DNA of 64,000 nucleotides, from positions 62,001 through 126,000 of the forward strand of contig NZ_JBDPZD010000004.1 of NCBI RefSeq assembly GCF_039872745.1, in the 5' to 3' direction. Numbering within the stretch: the stretch's first letter is position 1; every line of letters starts with the position of its first letter. The DNA comes from Pelomonas paludis. GTDB lineage: Bacteria; Pseudomonadota; Gammaproteobacteria; Burkholderiales; Burkholderiaceae_C. This document shows, piece after piece, positions 1 to 13,186 of this stretch. The notes beneath the pieces were generated by a model. That model did not search any database. It was not told the origin of the DNA and worked only from the letters and a program-made list of their open reading frames with translations. The translations under genes and the position numbers were made by a program.

Positions 1-297
1 GGCGACGTCTCTGAGGCCGTCCAGTGCGGCGTTCTCACGGACGTCGGGTCGGGTGTCAGCGTCACGCCTTCCGCAACGGCCATCTGCTTTGGCGGTGACG
101 GGCGTCTGACTGCCGCCACGGACCCGACCGCCATCGGGGTCGACTGCGCGGCTGCAGCTGCCAACTTTCAGATATCGCCCGACAACCGCAAGAGTCAGGA
201 GCGCCGGCTGACGGTCACCTTGAGCCTGGCCGGCGCGGTACGGATGTGCGATCCCGACAAGTCCTCGGCTGCACCCGACGGGTGCCGTGCGTCATGA
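1..297 (+). CDS. fimT: Type IV minor pilin FimT/GspH-like, C-terminal part
   Basis: Only the last 98 residues are present; the gene starts before the window. The frame runs open from base 1 to a TGA at 295-297. It contains a Cys-Phe-Gly-Gly-Asp-Gly-Arg stretch, then LTVTLSLAGAVRMCDP and a Cys near the end. This is the usual C-terminal pattern of FimT/FimU-type minor pilins: a beta-strand-rich domain ending in a 'G-x-V-R-x-C-x-P' segment with paired cysteines. In that family the protein is an inner-membrane prepilin that helps prime assembly of the pilus and, in some species, binds DNA. The stop overlaps the start of the next gene by four bases (ATGA), so the two are translationally coupled. 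The N-terminal prepilin signal lies outside the window, so the FimT assignment rests on the C-terminal pattern and on the operon order. Confidence 0.8.
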   Translation, partial: GDVSEAVQCGVLTDVGSGVSVTPSATAICFGGDGRLTAATDPTAIGVDCAAAAANFQISPDNRKSQERRLTVTLSLAGAVRMCDPDKSSAAPDGCRAS

Positions 298-686
298 ACA
301 AGCCCTCGTATCAGCGCCGCAATGGCTACTCGCTCTTCGAGATGCTGGTCTCGATCCTGATCATTTCCTTTGGCCTGCTGGGTGTCCTGGCCCTGCAAGG
401 CCAGACGCTCAAGGCTTCCGTCACCAGCGAAGACGCGCAGCGGGCCGCACTGCTCGCCAGCGACATGGCCGCCGCCATACTGAACGCCAACACGGTCAAC
501 GTCTCGCAGGGCGTGATCGACAGCTGGGCGGCCAAGGTCGCTGATCCGTCGTCCGGAGGCGTGCCAAGTGGGGTGGGGACGGTGGCTGTCACGTCAGCGA
601 ACAGCGCGCGTATCAGCGTGGTCTGGACGCCCAGCGGTGCCGCGAGCGCCGTGCACAACTACGTCACCGACGTGATCCTGCCATGA
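294..686 (+). CDS. pilV: Type IV pilus minor pilin PilV
   Basis: 130 residues. I chose the ATG at 294, which overlaps the preceding stop, over an upstream in-frame ATG at 246 because it gives a normal short prepilin leader. The leader MNKPSYQRRNG is followed by YSLFEMLVSILIISFGLLG: a class III signal with cleavage after Gly, Glu at mature position 5 and a hydrophobic helix. The rest is short with a small globular domain, as expected of PilV. It should be processed by the prepilin peptidase PilD (not in this window) and sit in the initiating minor pilin complex with PilW, PilX and PilY1. It overlaps pilW by four bases (ATGA). Name assigned from the prepilin motif plus the conserved fimT-pilV-pilW-pilX-pilY1 order. 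Confidence 0.88.
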   Translation: MNKPSYQRRNGYSLFEMLVSILIISFGLLGVLALQGQTLKASVTSEDAQRAALLASDMAAAILNANTVNVSQGVIDSWAAKVADPSSGGVPSGVGTVAVTSANSARISVVWTPSGAASAVHNYVTDVILP

Positions 687-1819
687 ACCGCTCATACGCA
701 CGCAGCCACGGATTCAGCCTGCCTGAGTTGATGGTCTCGCTGGTGATCGGCTTGGTGCTGGTCCTCGCGATCACCGTCATCGTGGCGCGGCAGGAAGACA
801 TTCGTCGCAGCGTGACTTCGGGCAACGATCTTTCCAGCAACAGCGCGTACTCGGCATTTGTGCTGGATCGCGAACTGCGCCACGCCGGGTCAGGCCTCGT
901 GGGCTCCGTAAATTGGGGCTGCCCGGTGGCCGTTTCACGCAACAACGCACAGTTGCTTCCGGCGGTAGCCCCCTTCCCCGCGCCGTTTGCGGCCATCCCA
1001 GCGACTGTGCCGTTGGCGCCAGTGGTCGTCCACGCAGGCGCTGGGGCCAATGGCAGCGACGTTCTGGCCATCATGTCCGGCAACTCCGGCCTGAGCGAGT
1101 CCGGCCTGCCGATCGCGCCCAAGTCGGCCGCCGCAGGACGAGTTCAACTGAACAACACCATCGGCATGCGAGGTGGCGACCTCGTCCTTGTCACCCAAGC
1201 TGGGGCCTGCATGCTGCAGCAGGTCAGCAATGGGTTCGCCGGTGGCGCCACACCCACGTTGACGTTTGGCGGCACTTACGCAGCCAACACGATCGGAAGC
1301 GTCACGCTCACGGACTTCGCCAGCAGTAGCAGCAACGGAAGCGCCTATGTCTCGGTGCTCGGCAATGTGGTTGGCAATCGCCCTCGGTTTCAACTGCTCG
1401 GGATCGACAGCAACAACACGCTGGTGACCTACGACCTGCTGAACTTGGCTGGGACAACGCCGCAGCCGTTGGTTGAAGGTGTCGTCGAGTTGAAGGTGCT
1501 CTACGGCGTCGACGGTACAGGCGCCAGAACGGCAGTGACGACTTGGGTTGCGCCAAGCGCCGCAGGCTACACCGCTGCCGATCTTTCCAACGGCACCAGC
1601 GTCGCCCAAACGACGCTCGGCAACATCCTTGCCGTGCGCGTTGGCCTGGTGATCCGAAGCGATCAGGCAGCCAAGGAAGCGGTCACCGCCGACACGATCA
1701 CGCTCTTCAGTGATCTGGGCGGCGCGCTGACCCACACCTACAACGTCCCGGACGGCACCCAGCAGCAGCGGTATCGGGCCGTCGAATTCACGATTCCGCT
1801 TCGGAACGTCCGCTTCTAA
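683..1819 (+). CDS. pilW: Type IV pilus minor pilin PilW
   Basis: 378 residues. The leader MNRSYARSHG precedes FSLPELMVSLVIGLVLVLAI, a class III prepilin signal (G^F, Glu at +5) and transmembrane helix. The long C-terminal domain, rich in Ser/Thr/Gly/Asn, is typical of PilW, the largest of the minor pilins. PilW is part of the inner-membrane priming complex that nucleates pilus assembly and links to PilY1. The gene overlaps pilV by four bases, and pilX begins 12 bases after its stop, so all are one operon. The extreme C-terminus, 'AVEFTIPLRNVRF', is also the usual PilW ending. Confidence 0.9.
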   Translation: MNRSYARSHGFSLPELMVSLVIGLVLVLAITVIVARQEDIRRSVTSGNDLSSNSAYSAFVLDRELRHAGSGLVGSVNWGCPVAVSRNNAQLLPAVAPFPAPFAAIPATVPLAPVVVHAGAGANGSDVLAIMSGNSGLSESGLPIAPKSAAAGRVQLNNTIGMRGGDLVLVTQAGACMLQQVSNGFAGGATPTLTFGGTYAANTIGSVTLTDFASSSSNGSAYVSVLGNVVGNRPRFQLLGIDSNNTLVTYDLLNLAGTTPQPLVEGVVELKVLYGVDGTGARTAVTTWVAPSAAGYTAADLSNGTSVAQTTLGNILAVRVGLVIRSDQAAKEAVTADTITLFSDLGGALTHTYNVPDGTQQQRYRAVEFTIPLRNVRF

Positions 1820-1831
1820 ATCGAGCAAGTC

Positions 1832-2476
1832 ATGCCCAACCGATCCTGCTCCTATCGAAGCTGCAAGTCCGAGCGCGGCATCGTCCTGATCTTTGCGCTC
1901 GTGACCCTGGTCATCATGTTGATCGGCGCGGTCGCGATTTCCAGGTCGCTGAGCTCGAATCAGTTCGCCATCGGCAATATTGGCTTCAAGCGCGACATGA
2001 CCAATCAAACGGAACGTGCCGTGCAGGCCGCCATGGCAGCGTTCGGGGCCAGCGGTGCACTGGCCACTGTGAACCTGCGAAACACCAATCTCCCGGCGGC
2101 CAACTACAGCGCGACGCTGCTACCCACCAACACCCAAGGCATTCCGCTGGCGCTGCTCTCGGACAGCACCTTCAACACGGTCGGCCAGGCTGGGAACGAC
2201 ATCACGCTGGCCGACGTGGGCCTGACGATCCGCTACGTCGTGGATCGGATCTCAACCACGCCCGGCGTTTGCTCGGTCAGCACCTGTTCCATGGTGAACG
2301 ACGTCATTTACGGCGGCGCGGTGACCGAACTGATCAGCGCACAAAACAACAGCAGTGCCGCCAATAGCACCAACCCATCAGCGGTCACACCACAGCCGGT
2401 CTACCGGGTGACGATCCGAGTCAAAGGACCGAGAAATACCTTGTCCTTCTTCCAATCAACGTTCACGTCGAATTGA
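1832..2476 (+). CDS. pilX: Type IV pilus assembly protein PilX
   Basis: 214 residues. After a basic leader (MPNRSCSYRSCKSERG) comes IVLIFALVTLVIMLIGAVAI, a single hydrophobic helix. The usual Glu5 is missing and the segment begins 'G-I-V-L', as in PilX/GspK-type prepilins, which lack the canonical 'FTLIE'. PilX belongs to the minor pilin tip complex and interacts with PilY1. It sits between pilW and pilY1 in the expected order. Its last bases run into the pilY1 leader with only a short gap. The C-terminal half is not recognisably conserved to me, so the name depends on the N-terminal helix and on position. Confidence 0.82.
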   Translation: MPNRSCSYRSCKSERGIVLIFALVTLVIMLIGAVAISRSLSSNQFAIGNIGFKRDMTNQTERAVQAAMAAFGASGALATVNLRNTNLPAANYSATLLPTNTQGIPLALLSDSTFNTVGQAGNDITLADVGLTIRYVVDRISTTPGVCSVSTCSMVNDVIYGGAVTELISAQNNSSAANSTNPSAVTPQPVYRVTIRVKGPRNTLSFFQSTFTSN

Positions 2477-2505
2477 CCCGAGAAGCGACGCCCTGGAGGT
2501 ACATG

Positions 2506-5500
2506 ATGAACTTCAATCTGACCCAAAAGATCATTCAAGGAGCGTTGGTCGCCGCAGCGATTTCGGGGGTCTGCGTGTCCACGCCCGCTGCCATCCCGCT
2601 AGCTGACCAGCCTATCCTTTCGGCCGTCAGCGTCCCTGGCAATCTGGCACTGGCACTGTCCGTGGAGTTTCCAACTGCCATCAGCGTGGCCCACCCCAAC
2701 CGCACCTACTCGGCGGACAACACCTACATCGGGTATTTCGATCCAGCGAAGTGCTATAGCTACCGCTACACCGATGGCACGAGCACCGACAACTACTTCT
2801 ATCCTGACGGCGCGGCCACCAACCGCACTTGCTCGAACAAGTGGAGCGGCAACTACCTGAACTGGGCAACGATGCAGACCATCGATCCCTTCCGGTGGGC
2901 GCTGACCGGAGGGTACCGGGTCATCGACACCTCCAGCCTGACCGTGCTCGAGAAGGCCTGGGCCTCCAACCAGGGCGGCACGACCAACTTTCCGGACAGC
3001 ACGCTTTCCGGCGCTACCTTGATCTCTGGGGCCACGCCCTTCAGCAGCACCAGCCTCACCAGCCGCGCCTGGGCCCAGGGCAACAAGTTGCGCTTGGTCA
3101 CCCCAACCCCCGACGGCCAGAACGGCACGAGCTTCACGGCCACCTATTTCCACAACAAGACCCTGACGGCCCCTTCCGCGATGTCACGTGCAGAGGGCTC
3201 GATCAACTACGTCAAGGGCGGCACTTGGCCCACCGGCGTCAATCAGGACAACATGTCGGCACGCTGGGTCGGTCAGGTCACGGCACCGAGCACTGGCAAC
3301 TACACCTTCAGGATTCGCGGCGACGACGGCGTGCGCTTGAAGGTCAAGAAAAATGCGAATGGCAATTGGACCAGTCTGGGTGACACCGGCTGGAAGGACC
3401 AGGGCGCCACGAACTATGACCTTGCCGTGAACGGCGTGACGGCCAACGACACCCTGTACATCGAGGCTGAGTACTACCAGGGTGGCGGTGGGGCAGAGAT
3501 CAGCCTGCAGTGGCAGCCACCAGGTGCCGGCGGCTTCACCGTCGTAGGCGCCAGCACCGTTTCCATCACCGATACCGCGACACACTACAACCCGGCCAAT
3601 GCCCTGGTGGCGGGCCAGGTCTACGAGTTCTTCGTCCGTGTAAAGGTCTGCGATTCGGCCCCAGCTGCTGGTGGCCTTGAATCCAACTGCACGCAGTACC
3701 CCAACGGCAACTACAAGCCGACCGGCTTGATGCAAGCCTATTCCGACAAGATTCGCTATAGCGCCTTTGGCTATCTCAACGACAGCAGCAGCACCCGGGA
3801 TGGGGGCGTGCTGCGCGCCCGTCAAAAGTTCATCGCGCCCATGAAGCCCGTGCCAGGCGGCCTTCCTGTGGCAAACCCAAGCACGGAATGGGATGCCGCT
3901 ACAGGCGTGATGCTGATCAACCCCGATGCCCAGGATGCGACAGACACCACCACCAATTTTGGCGTCACCGTCACCAACAGCGGCGTCATGAACTACCTGA
4001 ACAAGTTTGGCGAAATCACACCGGGCACTTACAAGACCTATGACCCGGTAGGTGAGCTCTATTACGCCGCTCAACGCTACTTGCGCAATCTCGGCAATGT
4101 GTCGGCGTGGACATCCATGGGGGGGGCCAACGTCGCCACCAAGACAACGTATGTCGACGGCTTTCCAGTCATCACGAACTGGAACGACCCCATTCAGTAC
4201 TCCTGCCAGCGAAACTTCATCCTCGGCATCGGCGACGTCAATACGCATGCGGACCGCAACCTGCCCGGTTCAACGGGGAATTCGGAACCCAGCAAGCCGT
4301 CCGAGGTGACCAGCGACAGCAGCGTCAATGCCACCGACTGGACGAACAAGGTCGGCGTCCTGCAGGGCCTGGGCAACTCTCTCGCCGCAAGTCAGCCATA
4401 CAACGGCTGCTGCACCAACAACGGCGCGCTGATGGCAGGTCTGGCCTACTGGGCCAATGTGAGCGACATCCGACCGGATTTGACTGGAGTGCAGACCATT
4501 CAAACCTACTGGCTCGATGTCCTTGAGTTCCAAGCCTACAAGTCAAACAACCAGTTCTACCTGGCCGCCAAGTACGGTGGGTTCAACCCACCGGCCAACT
4601 TCTCGCCCGATACGGCAACGGCAGCCCAGTTTGCCAACAACGCCGCGACCAAGTCCTGGTGGGCCACAACTCCGGATACGGTCGCCGACGGCAGCCCAAG
4701 ACCCGACAACTACTACACGGCAGCGCGGGCTGACCAGCTAGTCAGCGGCTTGAGCAAGGCGTTCTCCAGCATCGCCACCAAGCTGGCGGCCTACTCAACC
4801 TCGTTCTCCACCTCACAGCCCCAGGTTTCAACGCTAGGGGTGGCCACCTACTCGGCCAAGTACGATGCCAAGTACTGGACCGGCGACGTTGTGGCCTCGC
4901 AAACGTCCTTTGACGCCAACACTGGCGATCCCACCTCAGTGGGGCAATGGAATCTCACCAACACCCTGGCTGCACAGGCCAATGGCACAGGTTGGGACAC
5001 CGGGCGAAACATCGTCAGCTACAACAGCAGTTCAAAGGTGGGGGTCGCTTTCCGACTTGCAAACCTGGCCGCCGGTCAAGTGACGGCGCTCAAGACACCC
5101 TACGGCGGCGGCAACGACGCTGGCAACTACATCAACTACGTTCGCGGTGATCGCACCAACGAGCGTTCATCAGTGACATCTGGCTCCACCCAGGCGTACC
5201 GAGATCGCGCCAGTTTGCTGGGTGATGTGGTGAACGCCAAGACCATCCCGGTGGGCCCACCTGCCTTCCCGTTTGCGGCCGCGTACAACCCGGGATACGA
5301 CACCTTCAAGACCACCTACGCCAACCGCGCGCCAATGGTGTACGTGGCAGCCAACGACGGCATGCTGCATGCAATCGATGGCAGTCTGACCACGAGCACA
5401 CTGTCCGGAAGCACGCCGGGGCGAGAGGTCTGGGCCTACATCCCGGGAGCCATCATTCCTGGCCCGACTGCCACCCCCAGCGTGAACGGTCTGGCATCGC

Positions 5501-6768
5501 TCGGGAACCCGGACTTCACGCACCACTACCTTGTCGATGCCACGCCGACTGTGGCTGACGTCAACTTCGGCAAATCGGGAGGCGACAACAGCTCGACGGA
5601 CTGGCGCACCATCCTCGTCGCGGGGCTCGGCAAAGGCGGCAAGGCCTACTACGCGCTCGACATCACCAACCCGGCCAGTGTCACCAGCGAAGCCACTGCG
5701 GCACAAAAGGTACTGTGGGAGTTCTCAGACTCGTCATTGGGCTACACCTACGGGCAGCCCATCGTGACCAAGACGCGCAAGTACGGCTGGGTGGTCATCG
5801 TGAGCTCGGGCTACAACAACGCGGACGGCGTCGGCTACCTCTATTTCATCCACCCCAAGACCGGCGCCCTGCTTGAAAAGGTGGCCGTGCCCTGCTCTCC
5901 CGATTGCTCGGCCTCCAACCAATCTGGCCTCTCGCCAGTGAACGCCTTCGTGTTGAACGCAGCCGATGGCTATGCAGATGCTGTGTACGCTGGCGATTTG
6001 CTCGGCAATGTCTGGCGGCTAGACATCACGGGCACCAGCGGCTACCCCACGCCCATCAAGTTTGCCGTGCTGACGGCATCGGACGGCACTCCACTGCCTG
6101 TCACTGCCAAACCCCTGCCTGTCGTGCAGCCGCACACCAATCTGCGCTATGTCGCCATCGGCACTGGGCGCCTGCTCGACCAGAGCGACATCAGCAGCAC
6201 GCAGCCTCAACGATTCTTCGTCATCCTCGACGGTACGAACGCGGTGTTCAGCAAGGATGGAACCGTCAACAACGAGACTTCGACGCTGCCGGAGAACGTT
6301 ACCTTCCCGATTCGCACGTCGAACCTGGCCCAACGCGCATCGTTGACCACCCAGATCAATCTGGACCTGCGTACCCAGTTGGGCTGGTACTTCGATCTCG
6401 GCCTGTCTGGTTCAGGGTCTGGCTGGCGTGTCCTGACTGACCCGGCCTCGTTCTACGGCATGTTGGCGTTCGCCACGACATCCCCAACCACCGTGGATGC
6501 CTGCTCGCCCGACGGAAAGAGCCGCATCTACGTTGTGAGCATCGGCGACGGGTACTGTGCACTCGATACGGCCGACTCGGCCTGCTATGCAAGCAACTTC
6601 GACGGAGTGGTGACGGACCTCAGCTTCATCAGCCGAAACGTGGACGGTGTTGGCAAGCTCGGCTTGATCACCGGCACCAGCACGGGCGCCAAGCTGAATA
6701 TCCGTACCAAGCAGCCAGGCACGATCGGCATCAAGCGGTTGAACACCCGCGAAATTCTGGTCAACTGA
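2506..6768 (+). CDS. pilY1: PilY1-type type IV pilus tip adhesin with a PA14-like insertion
   Basis: 1420 residues. I place the start at the second of two ATGs (2503, 2506) because GGAGG at 2495-2499 is then six bases upstream; a TTG at 2473 is also in frame. A Sec signal peptide (MNFNLTQKIIQGALVAAAIS) is followed by the betaproteobacterial PilY1 N-terminal region, with 'YIGYFDPAKCYSY' and 'WATMQTIDPFRWALTGGYR'. Residues about 211-340 look like a PA14/GLEYA sugar-binding fold: 'YFHNKTL', then 'GNYTFRIRGDDGVRLKV', ending 'AEISLQWQPPG'. The C-terminal part from about 945 (MVYVAANDGMLHAIDG) is the PilY1 beta-propeller that opposes pilus retraction in known homologues. The calcium-loop region reads N-A-A-D-G-Y-A-D (1151-1158), so the first acidic ligand is replaced. 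It is the last gene of the minor pilin operon. Confidence 0.92.
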   Translation: MNFNLTQKIIQGALVAAAISGVCVSTPAAIPLADQPILSAVSVPGNLALALSVEFPTAISVAHPNRTYSADNTYIGYFDPAKCYSYRYTDGTSTDNYFYPDGAATNRTCSNKWSGNYLNWATMQTIDPFRWALTGGYRVIDTSSLTVLEKAWASNQGGTTNFPDSTLSGATLISGATPFSSTSLTSRAWAQGNKLRLVTPTPDGQNGTSFTATYFHNKTLTAPSAMSRAEGSINYVKGGTWPTGVNQDNMSARWVGQVTAPSTGNYTFRIRGDDGVRLKVKKNANGNWTSLGDTGWKDQGATNYDLAVNGVTANDTLYIEAEYYQGGGGAEISLQWQPPGAGGFTVVGASTVSITDTATHYNPANALVAGQVYEFFVRVKVCDSAPAAGGLESNCTQYPNGNYKPTGLMQAYSDKIRYSAFGYLNDSSSTRDGGVLRARQKFIAPMKPVPGGLPVANPSTEWDAATGVMLINPDAQDATDTTTNFGVTVTNSGVMNYLNKFGEITPGTYKTYDPVGELYYAAQRYLRNLGNVSAWTSMGGANVATKTTYVDGFPVITNWNDPIQYSCQRNFILGIGDVNTHADRNLPGSTGNSEPSKPSEVTSDSSVNATDWTNKVGVLQGLGNSLAASQPYNGCCTNNGALMAGLAYWANVSDIRPDLTGVQTIQTYWLDVLEFQAYKSNNQFYLAAKYGGFNPPANFSPDTATAAQFANNAATKSWWATTPDTVADGSPRPDNYYTAARADQLVSGLSKAFSSIATKLAAYSTSFSTSQPQVSTLGVATYSAKYDAKYWTGDVVASQTSFDANTGDPTSVGQWNLTNTLAAQANGTGWDTGRNIVSYNSSSKVGVAFRLANLAAGQVTALKTPYGGGNDAGNYINYVRGDRTNERSSVTSGSTQAYRDRASLLGDVVNAKTIPVGPPAFPFAAAYNPGYDTFKTTYANRAPMVYVAANDGMLHAIDGSLTTSTLSGSTPGREVWAYIPGAIIPGPTATPSVNGLASLGNPDFTHHYLVDATPTVADVNFGKSGGDNSSTDWRTILVAGLGKGGKAYYALDITNPASVTSEATAAQKVLWEFSDSSLGYTYGQPIVTKTRKYGWVVIVSSGYNNADGVGYLYFIHPKTGALLEKVAVPCSPDCSASNQSGLSPVNAFVLNAADGYADAVYAGDLLGNVWRLDITGTSGYPTPIKFAVLTASDGTPLPVTAKPLPVVQPHTNLRYVAIGTGRLLDQSDISSTQPQRFFVILDGTNAVFSKDGTVNNETSTLPENVTFPIRTSNLAQRASLTTQINLDLRTQLGWYFDLGLSGSGSGWRVLTDPASFYGMLAFATTSPTTVDACSPDGKSRIYVVSIGDGYCALDTADSACYASNFDGVVTDLSFISRNVDGVGKLGLITGTSTGAKLNIRTKQPGTIGIKRLNTREILVN

Positions 6769-6776
6769 AATGAATT

Positions 6777-6799
6777 CGGGCCACCCAGGGGGTGGCCCG
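6777..6799. terminator. Shared bidirectional hairpin terminator between pilY1 and gltD
   Basis: A perfect 10-bp stem (CGGGCCACCC paired with GGGTGGCCCG) with a 3-base loop lies eight bases after the pilY1 stop and 23 bases beyond the gltD stop on the other strand. On the minus strand it is followed by AATTCATTT, moderately T-rich; on the plus strand by ATCCTGTTG. Position between convergent operons supports termination in both directions, with weak U-tracts. Confidence 0.7.
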
Positions 6800-6822
6800 A
6801 TCCTGTTGCCCAGTCGGATGGA

Positions 6823-8298
6823 TCAGCGCGGCAAGTCGGACGAGCCCATCAGGTACTCATCCACCGCCCGCGCTGCCTGACGGCCTTCGCGGATGGCCCA
6901 GACCACCAGGCTTTGACCGCGGCGCATGTCACCGGCGGCGAAGACCTTGTCGACATTGGTCTTGTAGGCGCTCGCACCTTCGGTGCTGGCCTTGCCGTTG
7001 CCGCGCGGGTCCTTCTCGATGCCGAAGGCTTCGAGCACGGTGGCGACGGGTGACACGAAGCCCATGGCCAGCAGGGCCAGGTCGGCCTTGAGGATCTGCT
7101 CGCTGCCTTCGACTTCGGTCATCTTGCCGCCCTCCCACTTGAGGCGGACGGTCTTGACGCCGGTGAGCTTGCCCTTCTCGCCGATGAATTCCTTGGTGGC
7201 GATGGCGAACTCGCGCTCGCAGCCTTCGTCGTGGCTGGAGGACGTGCGCAGCTTGATCGGCCAGTACGGCCAGACCATGGGCTTGTCTTCCTTCTCGGGC
7301 GGCTGGGGCATCAGCTCGAACTGGATGACGCTCTTGGCGCCGTGGCGGTTGCTGGTGCCCACGCAGTCGGAGCCGGTGTCGCCACCGCCGATCACGATGA
7401 CGTGCTTGCCGTCGGCACGGATCTGGTTCTTGAGCTTGTCGCCCGCGTTGACCTTGTTCTGCTGCGGCAGGAACTCCATCGCGAAGTGCACACCAGCCAG
7501 GTCACGGCCCGGCACGGGCAGGTCGCGCGACTGCTCGGCGCCACCGGTCAGCAGCACGGCGTCGAACTGGCTCTTGAGCTCGTCGGCCGAGACCGATTCC
7601 TTGGCCCAGTTGGTGACCTTGGAGCCCTCGGGCATGCTGCCCACCAGCACGCCGGTGCGGATCTCAACGCCCTCGGCCTTGAGCTGCTCGGCGCGGCGGT
7701 CGATGAGCGCCTTGTCGAGCTTGAAGTCGGGGATGCCGTAGCGCAGCAGGCCGCCGACGCGATCGTTTTTCTCGAACAGCGTGACGCTGTGGCCAGCGCG
7801 TGCCAGCTGCTGCGCGGCCGCCAGGCCGGCGGGGCCGGCGCCGATCACCGCCACCTTCTTGCCCGTCTTGACGGCAGCGGGTTGCGGCTTGACCCAGCCT
7901 TCGGCCCAAGCGCGGTCGATGATGGCGTGCTCGATGGACTTGATGCCCACGGCGTCGCCATTGACGTTGATCGTGCAGGCGGCCTCGCAGGGCGCCGGGC
8001 AGATGCGGCCGGTGAACTCGGGGAAGTTGTTGGTGCTGTGCAGCACCGCAATCGCGTTCTTCCAGTCGACCTCACGGCCCTTGTAGACCAGGTCGTTGAA
8101 GTCGGGGATGACGTTGTTGACCGGGCAGCCGTTGTTGCAGAAGGGCGTGCCGCAGTCCATGCAGCGCGCGCCTTGTTGCTTTGCCTGCTCGGGGCTCAAG
8201 CCGATGACGAACTCTTTGTAGTTCTTAACCCGCTCGGCGACGGGCGCGTAGCCCTCTTCCAGGCGCTCGAACTCGAGGAAACCAGTGACCTTACCCAT
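6823..8298 (-). CDS. gltD: Glutamate synthase (NADPH) small subunit
   Basis: 491 residues, full length for GltD. It passes electrons from NADPH through FAD and Fe-S centres to the large subunit for the reductive transfer of glutamine amide nitrogen to 2-oxoglutarate (ammonium assimilation, cytoplasm). The N-terminal Fe-S region has Cys46, 49, 54 and 58, and a second group Cys100, 104 and 108 (ICPAPCEAAC). A dinucleotide-binding GAGPAG motif follows at residues 153-158 (FAD). A second Rossmann motif, VIGGGDTGSD, binds NADPH. A C-terminal 'VFAAGDMRRGQSLVVWAI' closes the FAD site. It lies nine bases downstream of gltB in the same operon, so the subunits are co-produced. Confidence 0.97.
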   Translation of the reverse strand: MGKVTGFLEFERLEEGYAPVAERVKNYKEFVIGLSPEQAKQQGARCMDCGTPFCNNGCPVNNVIPDFNDLVYKGREVDWKNAIAVLHSTNNFPEFTGRICPAPCEAACTINVNGDAVGIKSIEHAIIDRAWAEGWVKPQPAAVKTGKKVAVIGAGPAGLAAAQQLARAGHSVTLFEKNDRVGGLLRYGIPDFKLDKALIDRRAEQLKAEGVEIRTGVLVGSMPEGSKVTNWAKESVSADELKSQFDAVLLTGGAEQSRDLPVPGRDLAGVHFAMEFLPQQNKVNAGDKLKNQIRADGKHVIVIGGGDTGSDCVGTSNRHGAKSVIQFELMPQPPEKEDKPMVWPYWPIKLRTSSSHDEGCEREFAIATKEFIGEKGKLTGVKTVRLKWEGGKMTEVEGSEQILKADLALLAMGFVSPVATVLEAFGIEKDPRGNGKASTEGASAYKTNVDKVFAAGDMRRGQSLVVWAIREGRQAARAVDEYLMGSSDLPR

Positions 8299-8307
8299 GT
8301 CGACTCC

Positions 8308-13053
<4,746 letters not shown>

Positions 13054-13122
13054 GGCGCACCTCCTGATACACGACGAGGTGCAAATTTACTGCACCGCAG
13101 CAGATTCTTCAATGATAAAAAC

Positions 13123-13180
13123 AGGGGTCAGGTTATTTTTATGAATGCCACCAATGCCTCATAAAAATAATTAGGGTCAA
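13123..13180. repeat. REP-like hairpin element beside a RAYT transposase gene
   Basis: A perfect 12-bp inverted repeat, TTATTTTTATGA (13133-13144) and TCATAAAAATAA (13159-13170), has a 14-base loop. It is flanked by two direct copies of GGGTCA (13125-13130 and 13174-13179). The element is very A+T-rich compared with its surroundings. It lies just beyond the stop codon of the transposase gene and within the leader/promoter stretch of gltB. RAYT proteins are known to act on short palindromic repeats of this kind, so this is probably their substrate or a remnant of the insertion. I saw no second copy inside this window. Confidence 0.65.
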
Positions 13181-13186
13181 ATTAAA

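Noticed and set aside
2473..2505. Upstream TTG start of PilY1 overlapping pilX
   Set aside because: The GGAGG at 2495-2499 is placed for the ATG at 2506, and the extension would precede a complete Sec signal peptide.
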